Origin: Fimbriimonadaceae bacterium
GTDB lineage: Bacteria; Armatimonadota; Fimbriimonadia; Fimbriimonadales; Fimbriimonadaceae
Assembly (NCBI GenBank): GCA_025451715.1
Contig: JANWJY010000053.1
Coordinates: 1 to 6,063, forward strand
Length of the DNA stretch: 6,063 nt
Reading direction: 5' to 3'
Shown: positions 1-5,896 of the stretch, piece after piece
Numbering within the stretch: the stretch's first letter is position 1
How the letters are laid out: each line of letters opens with the position of its first letter
Notes under the pieces: generated by a model
What the model saw: only the letters and a program-made list of their open reading frames with translations
Told to the model about the DNA's origin: nothing
The model's database searches: none
Program-made: the position numbers and the translations under genes

Positions 1-1020
1 GTGGCAGCGCGCGCACCCTGCCGTCAGGCCGAGCCACACTGCAGAAGTGGTCTCCATCCGGTCGATCACGGTCTCCACGCGCCACTCCTCGGCGATCACA
101 CCGCCCTCCGTGTTGATGCGGTGGTTGCGGCTGAACCCCGTCGCGAGCCTCTGATCCATCGTCGCGTTCGGAAGCATGTCGCCCGCGAGCTGCTCGATGG
201 TGAACTGGTCGTACGGCATGTTCTTGTCGAACGCGTCGATCACCCAGTCGCGCCAACGCCACTGGTACCGCTCATAGTCGGCCTGATATCCGTTGCTGTC
301 TGCATACCGCGAATAGTCCATCCAGTCCATCGCCATCCGCTCCGCATAGCGCGGCGTGGCGAGCAGCCGGTCGACGACCTTCTCGTACGCGTTAGGCGAG
401 CGATCGCTGAGGAACGCCTCGACCTCTGCACGCGTCGGAGGTAGGCCCGTGATGTCGAGCGTCGCACGCCGGATCAAAGTCCTCTTGTCGGCTTCTTTCT
501 CCGGCTTCAGTCCCTTCTCCTCGAGCTTCGCGAGCACAAAGTAGTCGATCGGGCTCTTCGGCCACGCCCCATCTTTCACTCGTGGCAAGGCAGGACGCAC
601 AGGTTTGACGAACGCCCAGTGCTGCTTGTACTCCGCGCCTTGCGCGATCCAATCGCGCAGCACCTGCTTCTCCTCCGCGCTCAGGATCTTGTTGCTCGAA
701 GCTGGCGGCATCAGCGAGTAGTCCGTCGCGTGGATCCGCTTGATCAGTTCGCTCTCATCGGGCTTCCCTGGGACGATCGCGCGGTTTCCGCTCGCAAGCG
801 TCTTCGTCGCACCGTCGAAAGAGTCGAGCCGCAGGCCCGCGAGACCGGTGTTCGTGTCCGGGCCGTGGCACGCGAAGCACTTCGTGATGATCGGCCGAAC
901 GTCGCGGTTAAACTCGATCCTGTGGGCGGGCTCCTGCGATGCTCCTGCAGGCGCGAACAGAGCTGCGACGAGCCAAAGCCCCGACGCCCCTAGCAAACCG
1001 TGCCTGATCGCGGACTTCAT
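1..1020 (-). CDS. Secreted Planctomycete-type cytochrome c / DUF1549 protein (PSCyt1-PSCyt2 type), C-terminus missing
   Basis: Reading the minus strand from ATG at 1020 gives an open frame of 340 codons that reaches the window edge without a stop. Residues 1-29 form a signal peptide (basic MKSAIRH start, hydrophobic GLWLVAALFAPAGA core, cleavage near AGASQ). Residues 36-130 match the PSCyt1 cytochrome-like domain: EFNRDVRPI, a haem-type CFACH (C48, C51, H52), then LMPPASSNK with M104 as a possible axial ligand, and LRDWIAQGAEY. From about residue 155 (SPIDYFVLAKLEEKGLKP) the DUF1549/PSCyt2 domain begins, with DITGLPPT, the WMDYSRYADSNGYQAD block, NTEGGVIAEEWRVETV and a second CARCH at 336-340 on the edge. 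Family members usually run 700-1100 residues and end in DUF1553, so over half is probably outside. The exact role of the family is unsettled; a periplasmic redox or polymer-degradation role is inferred. It lies 60 bases below the GH106-like gene on the same strand. Confidence 0.95.
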   Translation of the reverse strand, partial: MKSAIRHGLLGASGLWLVAALFAPAGASQEPAHRIEFNRDVRPIITKCFACHGPDTNTGLAGLRLDSFDGATKTLASGNRAIVPGKPDESELIKRIHATDYSLMPPASSNKILSAEEKQVLRDWIAQGAEYKQHWAFVKPVRPALPRVKDGAWPKSPIDYFVLAKLEEKGLKPEKEADKRTLIRRATLDITGLPPTRAEVEAFLSDRSPNAYEKVVDRLLATPRYAERMAMDWMDYSRYADSNGYQADYERYQWRWRDWVIDAFDKNMPYDQFTIEQLAGDMLPNATMDQRLATGFSRNHRINTEGGVIAEEWRVETVIDRMETTSAVWLGLTAGCARCH

Positions 1021-1026
1021 ACCCCT

Positions 1027-1032
1027 ATTCTA
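1027..1032 (-). promoter_or_regulatory. -10-like TAGAAT placed for a leaderless start of the DUF1549 gene
   Basis: On the minus strand TAGAAT is followed by six bases (AGGGGT) and then the ATG at 1020, so initiation at the usual distance would fall on or near the A of the start codon. It matches TATAAT at five of six bases. No -35 is visible 17 bases upstream, where the sequence is AGCGAC inside a hairpin. The AGGGG overlapping this spacer is only one base from the ATG, too close for a normal Shine-Dalgarno. Transcription through from the upstream hydrolase gene remains possible. Confidence 0.4.
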
Positions 1033-1046
1033 CTGTCGATTGGGAG

Positions 1047-1066
1047 GGTGTCGCTTCCGCGACACC
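1047..1066. repeat. Perfect 8-bp hairpin between the two minus-strand genes
   Basis: Bases 1047-1054 (GGTGTCGC) pair perfectly with 1059-1066 (GCGACACC). Read in the direction of the flanking genes the loop is GGAA, which fits the stable GNRA tetraloop class. No T-run follows on either strand, so it is not a standard intrinsic terminator. It could be a REP-like palindrome, an mRNA-stabilising intercistronic structure or a weak attenuator. It sits 15 bases after the hydrolase stop codon. Confidence 0.7.
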
Positions 1067-1080
1067 GCGCCTTCCGTCAA

Positions 1081-4000
1081 CTACGGCCTAAGCTCAATCC
1101 GTCTTGCCGACCGAACCACCACGGGCCCCAACAGCCCCGACTCGAGCAGCGCCGAGTCCTTGTTCCAGTACTTCCATGTCGTAAAGGTGTACCGACCGGT
1201 CTTCGGCCGCGGTTCGTTCTTCACCAGCCACTCGGGCCAGCCCTTCAGCGTCACCCCGTTCCATTCCACGTCCGGCGGGAGCTGTTCGTCGCCGATGATC
1301 CGGTTCGGCCACAGGTTCGTGACCTTGACCTTCAGCTCGTTCGCACCCGCTTTGACCGCCCTCGTGACGTTGACCGTGAACGGCTCCTTCCACAGCACCC
1401 CGAGGTCCCTGCCGTTCAGTGTGACGGTCGCAAAGTTCTTCACGCGACCGAGGTCGAGAACGATCGTGCGGTCGCTGCCGAGCATCGTCGTAGGGACCGT
1501 GAACGACTTCGTGTAAACAGCGCTGCCGGAGAAGTATTTGACGCCGGTGTTCACGTGCTCCGACCACGAGGCGAGTTGGGGAAGGGTCAAAGTCGGCGGA
1601 GCGCCCCAGCCGGGGGTGAAGTCGAGGCGCCACGGCCCTGCGATCTTGACTTCGTCCGCCGAGCGTTCCACCGTAGTGCTCACGCTGCGACCACCCGAGC
1701 TCCGGCCTGTGTACTTGCCCGCCTTCCATGCGGTCAGATAAGTCTCTCCACCGGAAACGGACACCTCATAGCTGGCCGGCTCAACCGGCGTGTTCGGCAG
1801 ATCGAACAGGTACAGCGTCTCGTTCTCCGCGACGGTCCGCGTCTGCTCCTTGCCGTCGACCGTGTAAACCACGCGCAGCCGCTTCACGACGTTGACCACT
1901 GGGTCGCCGAACGTTCCGTTCGTCGCCGGAACCTCATACTGCCCTTCCTTGACGAGCTGCGCGACCGTCGCCGTCACGTCGGCGCCGCGGCCGTCCGCGG
2001 TCTCGTAGCGCGCAAGCTTGATCACGACCACGGGCATGCGTAGCGGTTTCCCAGGAGGGGCCGCGGGACCGAACGACACGAGGTGGTTACGGCCCTCGTT
2101 TCGTCGGAACACAACGAACACGGACTCCGCCGGCCCCAGACGCATCGGTAACACAGTGCGCGCTCCAACTTTGCTGTAGACCGGCGCGTCTTCGATCACT
2201 CCCGTGTCCGCGCGCCAAAGCTCAGGCGCCTTCCCGCCGACCCGAAACGTCATCTCGACCTCGGTCGGCCGGTACTGCTGGTTGCTGACGAAGTACACCT
2301 CCGCACCGTCGATCACGCGGTGGATGTACACGAGCTTCGAACCCGAAGACAGACTGCGATATTCGAAGTCCGGCGCGACACCCAAGTCGGTGAACACCTC
2401 CTGCAGAGTCTTGCCCCATACGACCTTGCCCTTGCCGTGGACCCTTTGTTTGCCGACCTTCGTGTCTCCCCACACCGCGTCGCCAAGCTGCTTGACCTTC
2501 CCATCGCACGCAGGATAGTCGACCAAACTTGGCGAACCAGTGGGCTTCGGCCCGACCACCGTCGCGCCGTCCTGCACGAACTGCCCGATCTTCGCTGCCA
2601 TCTGCGGGGTCATGCTCGTGCTCTCGGGAAGCACGAGCACGCGGTACTTCATCCCGTCCGGAAGCACGAGCATCCCATTCACCACGCGCAACCGGTTCAT
2701 CACCACGTTCGCGTCGCAACCGTCATAGTCGTATCCGGTCGGCATCCGCGGTTGCAGATTGGGCCGATAGGGAAGGTCCACCGGCGCGCCCTCGCCATAG
2801 AAGTACAGCGCGTCCGCGACGAACTTGCCCTTCTGCAACAGGTACTGGCACCGTGCGACATACCGCAGCCACTGCTTCGCCTCCGTCCACCACGTCTGCG
2901 TCCGCTCGAGGTGCGTCCCCCACGGGCCCATCGTCATTCCCGGGAACTTGTCCATCCACGGCTGGTGCGCGTAGCGGTGGAAGATGTACCGGTTCACCCC
3001 GTTCGTGAAAACGAGGTCGCCCAGCGCCTTCGCTGTGTACGGCTCCTCCAGCCACTTGCCGCGCCCTTCGTCCGCGGTGAAAGACTCCGCCCCAATAACA
3101 GGGAGCCCGTACACGTGACCCGTGCTCGAGGCGATTTTCGTGGTCTCGAGCGTCCCGCCGCCTAGCCAGAACTCGCCCATCGGGATGTCCGCCTTTCCGC
3201 CGACTTGGATCGAGTCGAACGGTCCACCGTATGGCTCTGTCGAGAACAAAAGTCCGTTCTTCCTGCAAAGCTCCCCGAAATATCCGAAGTAGTTGTCCGC
3301 GAACAGGTCCGCGATCGTCCTGCGCCAGTCCCACATGAACCGGTCGGACTCGGCCTTGCTCGAAACCGTCACGCCAGCGACGACGGGCAGCCAAGTTAGT
3401 GGGTCGTACCCTCGTCGCTTGATGAACTCCTCACGCATCAGGGGCGTCCAGTTCTGGTTACCGACTTCGTAACTGTCGACGAGCGCGTTGTTCAATACCT
3501 TGCCCGCCAGGGATCCTGCGTCCTTGATCACCGCCGCCATCGTCCCGTCGTCCCAAAACCGCCTCAGCGCAGCACGGCTCATCTTGTCGACTTCCAGCCC
3601 GTCGCCTTCCGGTGGTGCTGGGTGGTTGTCCTTTCCAGTCGGCACGTGTCCCATCCGCAGGATCGTCCATTCTCCTGCCGGCATATCCCACACGAGCCGC
3701 CCGTTCTCAGATCTGTCCGTCAAGACCAGCACTTCGCCGACGGGCGCGCCCGGTGCGGGCGTCTTGAACGCGTACACGGCAATGTCCTTGCGGTAGTCGA
3801 CGGCTGCGAACACCTGGGGAGCCTTGATTGGCGGAAGTGTCTCGTCGATCCGCCTAGGCCCTTGGCGTGCGACCGACGACCACGCGAGCGTCTGCATCGC
3901 GTCCTCAGGCTTCACCCAGGGCCCGCCGCTGCTCGACCACCCTGCGCAGTTGTGGATGCACAGCTCGATCCCTAAGCGGCCCGCCTCCTTCACCGCGTGC

Positions 4001-4266
4001 AGCGTCATCTCCCGCCACAGCGGCGACATGTAGTCGACCGGCCCCTTTGGGATCCCCTGCGCCACTGTGAACATCTGCGCGCCGCCGATCCCCGCCTGCT
4101 TCATCGCCTCGAGGTCCGCCGTGATCCCTTCCTTCGTCACGTTCCCGTCCATCCAGTGCCACCACGTGTGCGGACGCGCGCTCGCTGGCGGGTTCACAAA
4201 CCCCGCAGCAAGCGTGTCAGCCTGGCCCGTCGTCAGGATCGTCAAGAGTGCAGCGCTCAGCAGCAT
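1081..4266 (-). CDS. Secreted glycoside hydrolase, GH106 / alpha-L-rhamnosidase-like
   Basis: This 1061-residue protein is predicted to cleave sugar residues, plausibly L-rhamnose, from plant-type polysaccharides outside the cytoplasm. The N-terminus has a short hydrophobic leader (MLLSAALLTILTTGQA) with an unusual lack of basic residues. The mature part opens with FVNPPASARPHTWWHWMDGN at 23-42 and GITADLEAMKQAGIGGAQMF at 47-66, the signature opening of GH106 proteins. Blocks typical of a catalytic barrel follow: CIHNCAGWSSSGGPW (103-117), VDSYEVGN (263-270), STEPYGGP (342-349) and IGAESFT (391-397); E267, E344 and E394 are candidate catalytic or metal-binding acids, unproven here. A flavodoxin-like segment at about 525-620 precedes a GH2-like galactose-binding beta-sandwich at about 875-1055 (PWRLDFTPGW, TVTLNGRDLGVLWKEPF, KVTNLWPNRIIGD, ESGLLGPV). 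Length is normal for the family. It ends in TAG 60 bases before the cytochrome/DUF1549 gene, suggesting a joint role. GH106 assignment is strong at family level; the actual substrate is unknown. Confidence 0.88.
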   Translation of the reverse strand: MLLSAALLTILTTGQADTLAAGFVNPPASARPHTWWHWMDGNVTKEGITADLEAMKQAGIGGAQMFTVAQGIPKGPVDYMSPLWREMTLHAVKEAGRLGIELCIHNCAGWSSSGGPWVKPEDAMQTLAWSSVARQGPRRIDETLPPIKAPQVFAAVDYRKDIAVYAFKTPAPGAPVGEVLVLTDRSENGRLVWDMPAGEWTILRMGHVPTGKDNHPAPPEGDGLEVDKMSRAALRRFWDDGTMAAVIKDAGSLAGKVLNNALVDSYEVGNQNWTPLMREEFIKRRGYDPLTWLPVVAGVTVSSKAESDRFMWDWRRTIADLFADNYFGYFGELCRKNGLLFSTEPYGGPFDSIQVGGKADIPMGEFWLGGGTLETTKIASSTGHVYGLPVIGAESFTADEGRGKWLEEPYTAKALGDLVFTNGVNRYIFHRYAHQPWMDKFPGMTMGPWGTHLERTQTWWTEAKQWLRYVARCQYLLQKGKFVADALYFYGEGAPVDLPYRPNLQPRMPTGYDYDGCDANVVMNRLRVVNGMLVLPDGMKYRVLVLPESTSMTPQMAAKIGQFVQDGATVVGPKPTGSPSLVDYPACDGKVKQLGDAVWGDTKVGKQRVHGKGKVVWGKTLQEVFTDLGVAPDFEYRSLSSGSKLVYIHRVIDGAEVYFVSNQQYRPTEVEMTFRVGGKAPELWRADTGVIEDAPVYSKVGARTVLPMRLGPAESVFVVFRRNEGRNHLVSFGPAAPPGKPLRMPVVVIKLARYETADGRGADVTATVAQLVKEGQYEVPATNGTFGDPVVNVVKRLRVVYTVDGKEQTRTVAENETLYLFDLPNTPVEPASYEVSVSGGETYLTAWKAGKYTGRSSGGRSVSTTVERSADEVKIAGPWRLDFTPGWGAPPTLTLPQLASWSEHVNTGVKYFSGSAVYTKSFTVPTTMLGSDRTIVLDLGRVKNFATVTLNGRDLGVLWKEPFTVNVTRAVKAGANELKVKVTNLWPNRIIGDEQLPPDVEWNGVTLKGWPEWLVKNEPRPKTGRYTFTTWKYWNKDSALLESGLLGPVVVRSARRIELRP

Positions 4267-4272
4267 GCCCCG

Positions 4273-4281
4273 ATTATCGCA
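4273..4281 (-). promoter_or_regulatory. Extended -10 (TGCGATAAT) placed for a leaderless hydrolase mRNA
   Basis: On the minus strand TGCGATAAT (TG, one base, GATAAT) ends at 4273, with six bases (CGGGGC) before the ATG at 4266, so the expected start of transcription is the A of the ATG. The hexamer matches TATAAT at five of six positions and the TG gives an extended -10. The -35 zone is occupied by a hairpin repeat and shows no TTGACA-like sequence. The only G-rich stretch upstream of the ATG is one base away from it, too close to act as a Shine-Dalgarno. Confidence 0.5.
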
Positions 4282-4288
4282 CGGCGTG

Positions 4289-4349
4289 CCCCTCTCCCCT
4301 CCGGGGGAGAGGGGTTAGGGGTGAGGGGCCGACAAGTGGAAGTCCTTTC
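4289..4349. repeat. REP-like palindromic repeat, copy A, with G-quadruplex motif
   Basis: The element starts with an 11-bp perfect hairpin (CCCCTCTCCCC at 4289-4299, loop TCCG, GGGGAGAGGGG at 4304-4314). It continues as a G-rich tail and ends in a box GACAAGTGGAAGTCCTTTC (4331-4349). A diverged copy in the same order lies at 5981-6040. Palindromes of this CCCCTCTCCC/GGGAGAGGGG type are, from general knowledge, dispersed in intergenic DNA of many GC-rich bacteria; the extent of this family cannot be judged from one window. It sits between two divergent promoters, and its hairpin covers the -35 zone of the hydrolase promoter. Confidence 0.75.
4303..4328 (+). other. Four-tract G-quadruplex motif
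   Basis: Four runs of at least four G (4303-4307, 4311-4314, 4318-4321, 4325-4328) are separated by exactly three bases each: AGA, TTA and TGA. This is an ideal short-loop quadruplex motif on the plus strand. The first two tracts also form the 3' arm of the 11-bp hairpin, so quadruplex and hairpin would exclude each other. It lies between the divergent promoters and is not expected in either mRNA. Confidence 0.7.
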
Positions 4350-4359
4350 GAACCCCTGT

Positions 4360-4397
4360 ACCGCTAGGAGCCCATGCTATAATCAAGAGACCGCTAG
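4360..4397 (+). promoter_or_regulatory. rsgA-side promoter: extended -10 with flanking direct repeats (operator candidate)
   Basis: TGCTATAAT at 4375-4383 is a perfect consensus -10 with the TG extension; a start near 4390 is expected. No good -35 is present (CCTGTA at 17-base spacing), which extended -10 promoters tolerate. The octamer ACCGCTAG occurs at 4360-4367 and again at 4390-4397, exactly 30 bases apart, about three helical turns, so both lie on the same face of the helix, one just upstream of the -10 and one over the likely start. The second copy is part of the palindrome CGCTAGCG (4392-4399). A repressor site is inferred, and no candidate regulator gene is present. Confidence 0.7.
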
Positions 4398-4427
4398 CGC
4401 GGAAATACTTCCTGGAGGCAACACGAT

Positions 4428-4487
4428 ATGAGAATTGCAGCAATCAACCCCGCTCTGTCGCATGGCTCCACGACGCACTCTCTGTAA
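4428..4487 (+). CDS. 19-residue upstream ORF in the rsgA leader (putative leader peptide)
   Basis: ATG at 4428 opens a frame encoding MRIAAINPALSHGSTTHSL and stops at TAA 4485-4487. It has the best ribosome binding site in the window, GGAGG at 4414-4418, nine bases before the ATG, and begins about 38 bases after the predicted transcription start. It is in the same frame as rsgA but separated from it by TAA (4485), TAA (4548) and TAG (4554), so it is not an N-terminal extension. I recognise no family, and the peptide lacks the run of one amino acid seen in classical attenuators. It could be a translated control peptide, a small protein of its own or a chance frame behind a purine-rich stretch. 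Confidence 0.4.
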   Translation: MRIAAINPALSHGSTTHSL

Positions 4488-4492
4488 GAGCG
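4451..4492 (+). promoter_or_regulatory. Stem enclosing the second half of the upstream ORF
   Basis: CGCTCT at 4451-4456 is an exact complement of AGAGCG at 4487-4492, with 30 bases between that include the ORF's last ten codons up to its stop. A ribosome on the ORF would break this stem. CCC at 4448-4450 could extend pairing to GGG at 4501-4503, which otherwise forms the next hairpin, so the two structures may compete. Six base pairs around a long loop is modest evidence. Confidence 0.3.
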
Positions 4493-4500
4493 TTTCCGAC

Positions 4501-4543
4501 GGGGCCCACCACCCACTCCCGCAGTGCCACTGCGTCTGGCCCC
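4501..4543 (+). promoter_or_regulatory. Nested hairpin abutting the rsgA ribosome binding site
   Basis: An outer stem pairs GGGGCC (4501-4506) with GGCCCC (4538-4543). Inside it CGCAGT (4520-4525) pairs perfectly with ACTGCG (4529-4534) around a GCC loop. The outer stem closes directly before the AAGG Shine-Dalgarno at 4544. No T-run follows, so a terminator is unlikely; effects on translation start or mRNA stability are more plausible. Not recognised as a known riboswitch or small RNA. Confidence 0.55.
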
Positions 4544-4547
4544 AAGG
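4544..4547 (+). promoter_or_regulatory. Ribosome binding site of rsgA that decides its TTG start
   Basis: AAGG lies nine bases before TTG at 4557. An in-frame TAG at 4554-4556 directly precedes the TTG, so the protein cannot begin further upstream, and the next in-frame ATG is codon 31. Confidence 0.65.
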
Positions 4548-4556
4548 TAACTCTAG

Positions 4557-5606
4557 TTGAAACACAAGATCTCGAACAAGCTCTCAGCGAAGCTCGCACA
4601 CTTCGCACCCGACCAAGTCGAACAGCTCGTCGCGCGCGCAAAAGCGATGCAGCGCCGCGCCAAGACCTCCGACGATCCGCTCGACGCGTGGGTCGAGCGC
4701 GTCATGCGCAAGGACGAGCGCACCCTCGCCCGCTCCGATAAACGCCTAGCTGGACTGATCGTTTCCGTGACGAGCCAGACCGCGATGGCTGAAACCGCCG
4801 AAGGCATCAAGCTCGTGCGGCGTCTTGGCCAGATGGTCGTCGTCGGAGACAACGTCACACTTGCGGTCTCGGACGACGGCGAGGCCTCCGTCATTGAGGT
4901 CGCTCTGCGGCGCACGAAGCTCTCGCGGCCGGACGTCGACGTTGCGGAGCGCGAGCAGGTGATCGTCGCGAACGTCGATATCGTTGTCATCGTCGTATCG
5001 GTCGTCACCCCACCGCTCCACCCTCGGCTCATCGACCGCTACCTCGTCGCGATCCAACAGGGCGGCGCAGCAGCGGCGATCTTCGTCAACAAGCTCGACC
5101 TTCTGGAGGACCACTCCGAACTCGAAGTTCTCGATCCGTACCGAAAGCTCGGCATCCCCGTAATCCAAGGATCCGCGATGACTCACGCCGGTGGCGACGA
5201 GCTACGTACAACCCTGAGCGGCAAGACCTGTGCATTCGTCGGGCACAGCGGAGTCGGCAAGTCTTCGATCGTCAACTACCTCAAGCCCGACGCCGCGCTC
5301 GAGGTCGGGTCGATAAGTGAGGGCTACGGCCGCGGCACCCACACCACGACCGCTTCGTCCCTGCACCGCCTCTCCGACGGCACGGTCCTCATCGACACCC
5401 CCGGCATCCGCAGCTTCGGCCTCCGCGAGCTGCAAGACTCCCAGATCGCGTCCTACTTCCCCGAGTTCGACGGGTTCCAGTGCCGCTTCCGCGACTGCTC
5501 CCACACCCACGAACCCGGCTGCGAGGTCCAAGCAGCAGTCCAATCAGGGGCCCTCGACGAAGCCCGCTACGCCGCGTACTGCCGCCTAAAGGCGGAGCTG
5601 GCGTGA
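4557..5606 (+). CDS. rsgA: Small ribosomal subunit biogenesis GTPase RsgA (YjeQ/YloQ)
   Basis: RsgA is a cytoplasmic GTPase that binds the 30S subunit late in its maturation and hydrolyses GTP as it releases assembly factors. The 349-residue product shows the whole family layout: a basic N-terminal extension (1-62), an OB-fold (about 64-125, LAGLIVSV to VVVGDNV), then the circularly permuted GTPase with G4 NKLD at 178-181 before the P-loop GHSGVGKS at 229-236, the G2 threonines in RGTHTTTA (259-266) and G3 DTPG at 280-283. The C-terminal zinc knuckle is complete, C309-x4-C314-x-H316-x5-C322. Length is close to the E. coli protein (350). The start is TTG, fixed by an in-frame TAG just upstream and an AAGG site. 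No essential residue is missing. It appears monocistronic, with no T-run terminator visible after its TGA. Its leader is unusually elaborate for this gene. Confidence 0.97.
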   Translation: MKHKISNKLSAKLAHFAPDQVEQLVARAKAMQRRAKTSDDPLDAWVERVMRKDERTLARSDKRLAGLIVSVTSQTAMAETAEGIKLVRRLGQMVVVGDNVTLAVSDDGEASVIEVALRRTKLSRPDVDVAEREQVIVANVDIVVIVVSVVTPPLHPRLIDRYLVAIQQGGAAAAIFVNKLDLLEDHSELEVLDPYRKLGIPVIQGSAMTHAGGDELRTTLSGKTCAFVGHSGVGKSSIVNYLKPDAALEVGSISEGYGRGTHTTTASSLHRLSDGTVLIDTPGIRSFGLRELQDSQIASYFPEFDGFQCRFRDCSHTHEPGCEVQAAVQSGALDEARYAAYCRLKAELA

Positions 5607-5708
5607 ATCGGTACCCCTTCGCACTTGACCGTCCCGTCAACCTCCAAGGTCCTAGTCAAAAACCGGGACTTTCCTAGGTTCAAAACAGTAGCAAGCGCGA
5701 CTATAGAC

Positions 5709-5737
5709 TTGACAAATGGGCAACCCACAGGTAGAGT
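5709..5737 (+). promoter_or_regulatory. Sigma-70-type promoter pointing rightward
   Basis: A perfect TTGACA (5709-5714) is followed after exactly 17 bases by TAGAGT (5732-5737), which matches TATAAT at four of six positions. The start would be near 5744. Nothing coding follows within the window, so it would drive either a gene beyond the right edge with a leader over 300 bases long or an untranslated RNA covering the hairpin cluster. Confidence 0.5.
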
Positions 5738-5831
5738 GAGAATAACCAAAGAGAGAAACCAAGCCTATCCCTCTGTCAACAAGCAAGGACAGTCTGCCAG
5801 GCCGGAAAAACGTCGATAAAACGTACCCCCG

Positions 5832-5875
5832 GAGCGCAGGCCTCAGGCCTGCCCCGCTCTGCGGGCCCCCGGCCC
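5832..5875. repeat. Cluster of GC-rich overlapping hairpins
   Basis: CAGGCC (5837-5842) pairs with GGCCTG (5846-5851) around TCA, and the stem extends through GAGCG (5832-5836) with CGCTC (5855-5859) after a CCC bulge. A competing stem pairs CCCGC (5853-5857) with GCGGG (5861-5865), and a third pairs GGGCC (5863-5867) with GGCCC (5871-5875). No T-run follows. It may be a dispersed palindromic element or a folded part of a transcript from the promoter at 5709. Confidence 0.6.
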
Positions 5876-5896
5876 ACTGGGGATGTCAACATTAAT

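Noticed and set aside
1..444. Plus-strand open frame at the left edge
   Set aside because: The minus strand encodes a recognisable DUF1549 domain over the same bases.
1000..2043. Long plus-strand open frame (347 codons) opposite the hydrolase gene
   Set aside because: It is a mirror of codon use on the minus strand in GC-rich DNA; its product is arginine/proline/histidine-rich without domains, while the minus-strand frame is a clear GH106-like protein.
2320..3165. Second long plus-strand open frame (281 codons) inside the hydrolase gene
   Set aside because: Same reason: low-complexity basic translation, no family resemblance, lies wholly within a well-supported gene.
4501..4543. tRNA-like acceptor pairing GGGGCC/GGCCCC followed by an A
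   Set aside because: Only 43 bases long with one inner stem; no D, anticodon or T-arm.
5582..5595. CCGCC-TAAA-GGCGG hairpin at the end of rsgA as a terminator
   Set aside because: Only five pairs, lies inside the coding region and is not followed by a T-run.
5774..5779. Minus-strand TTGACA at 5779-5774 (and another at 5889-5884) as promoters
   Set aside because: No -10-like hexamer at 16-18 bases from either.
5625..5819. 64-codon plus-strand frame after rsgA starting at TTG
   Set aside because: No ribosome binding site, no recognisable domain, and it overlaps the promoter at 5709; likely chance in less GC-rich DNA.
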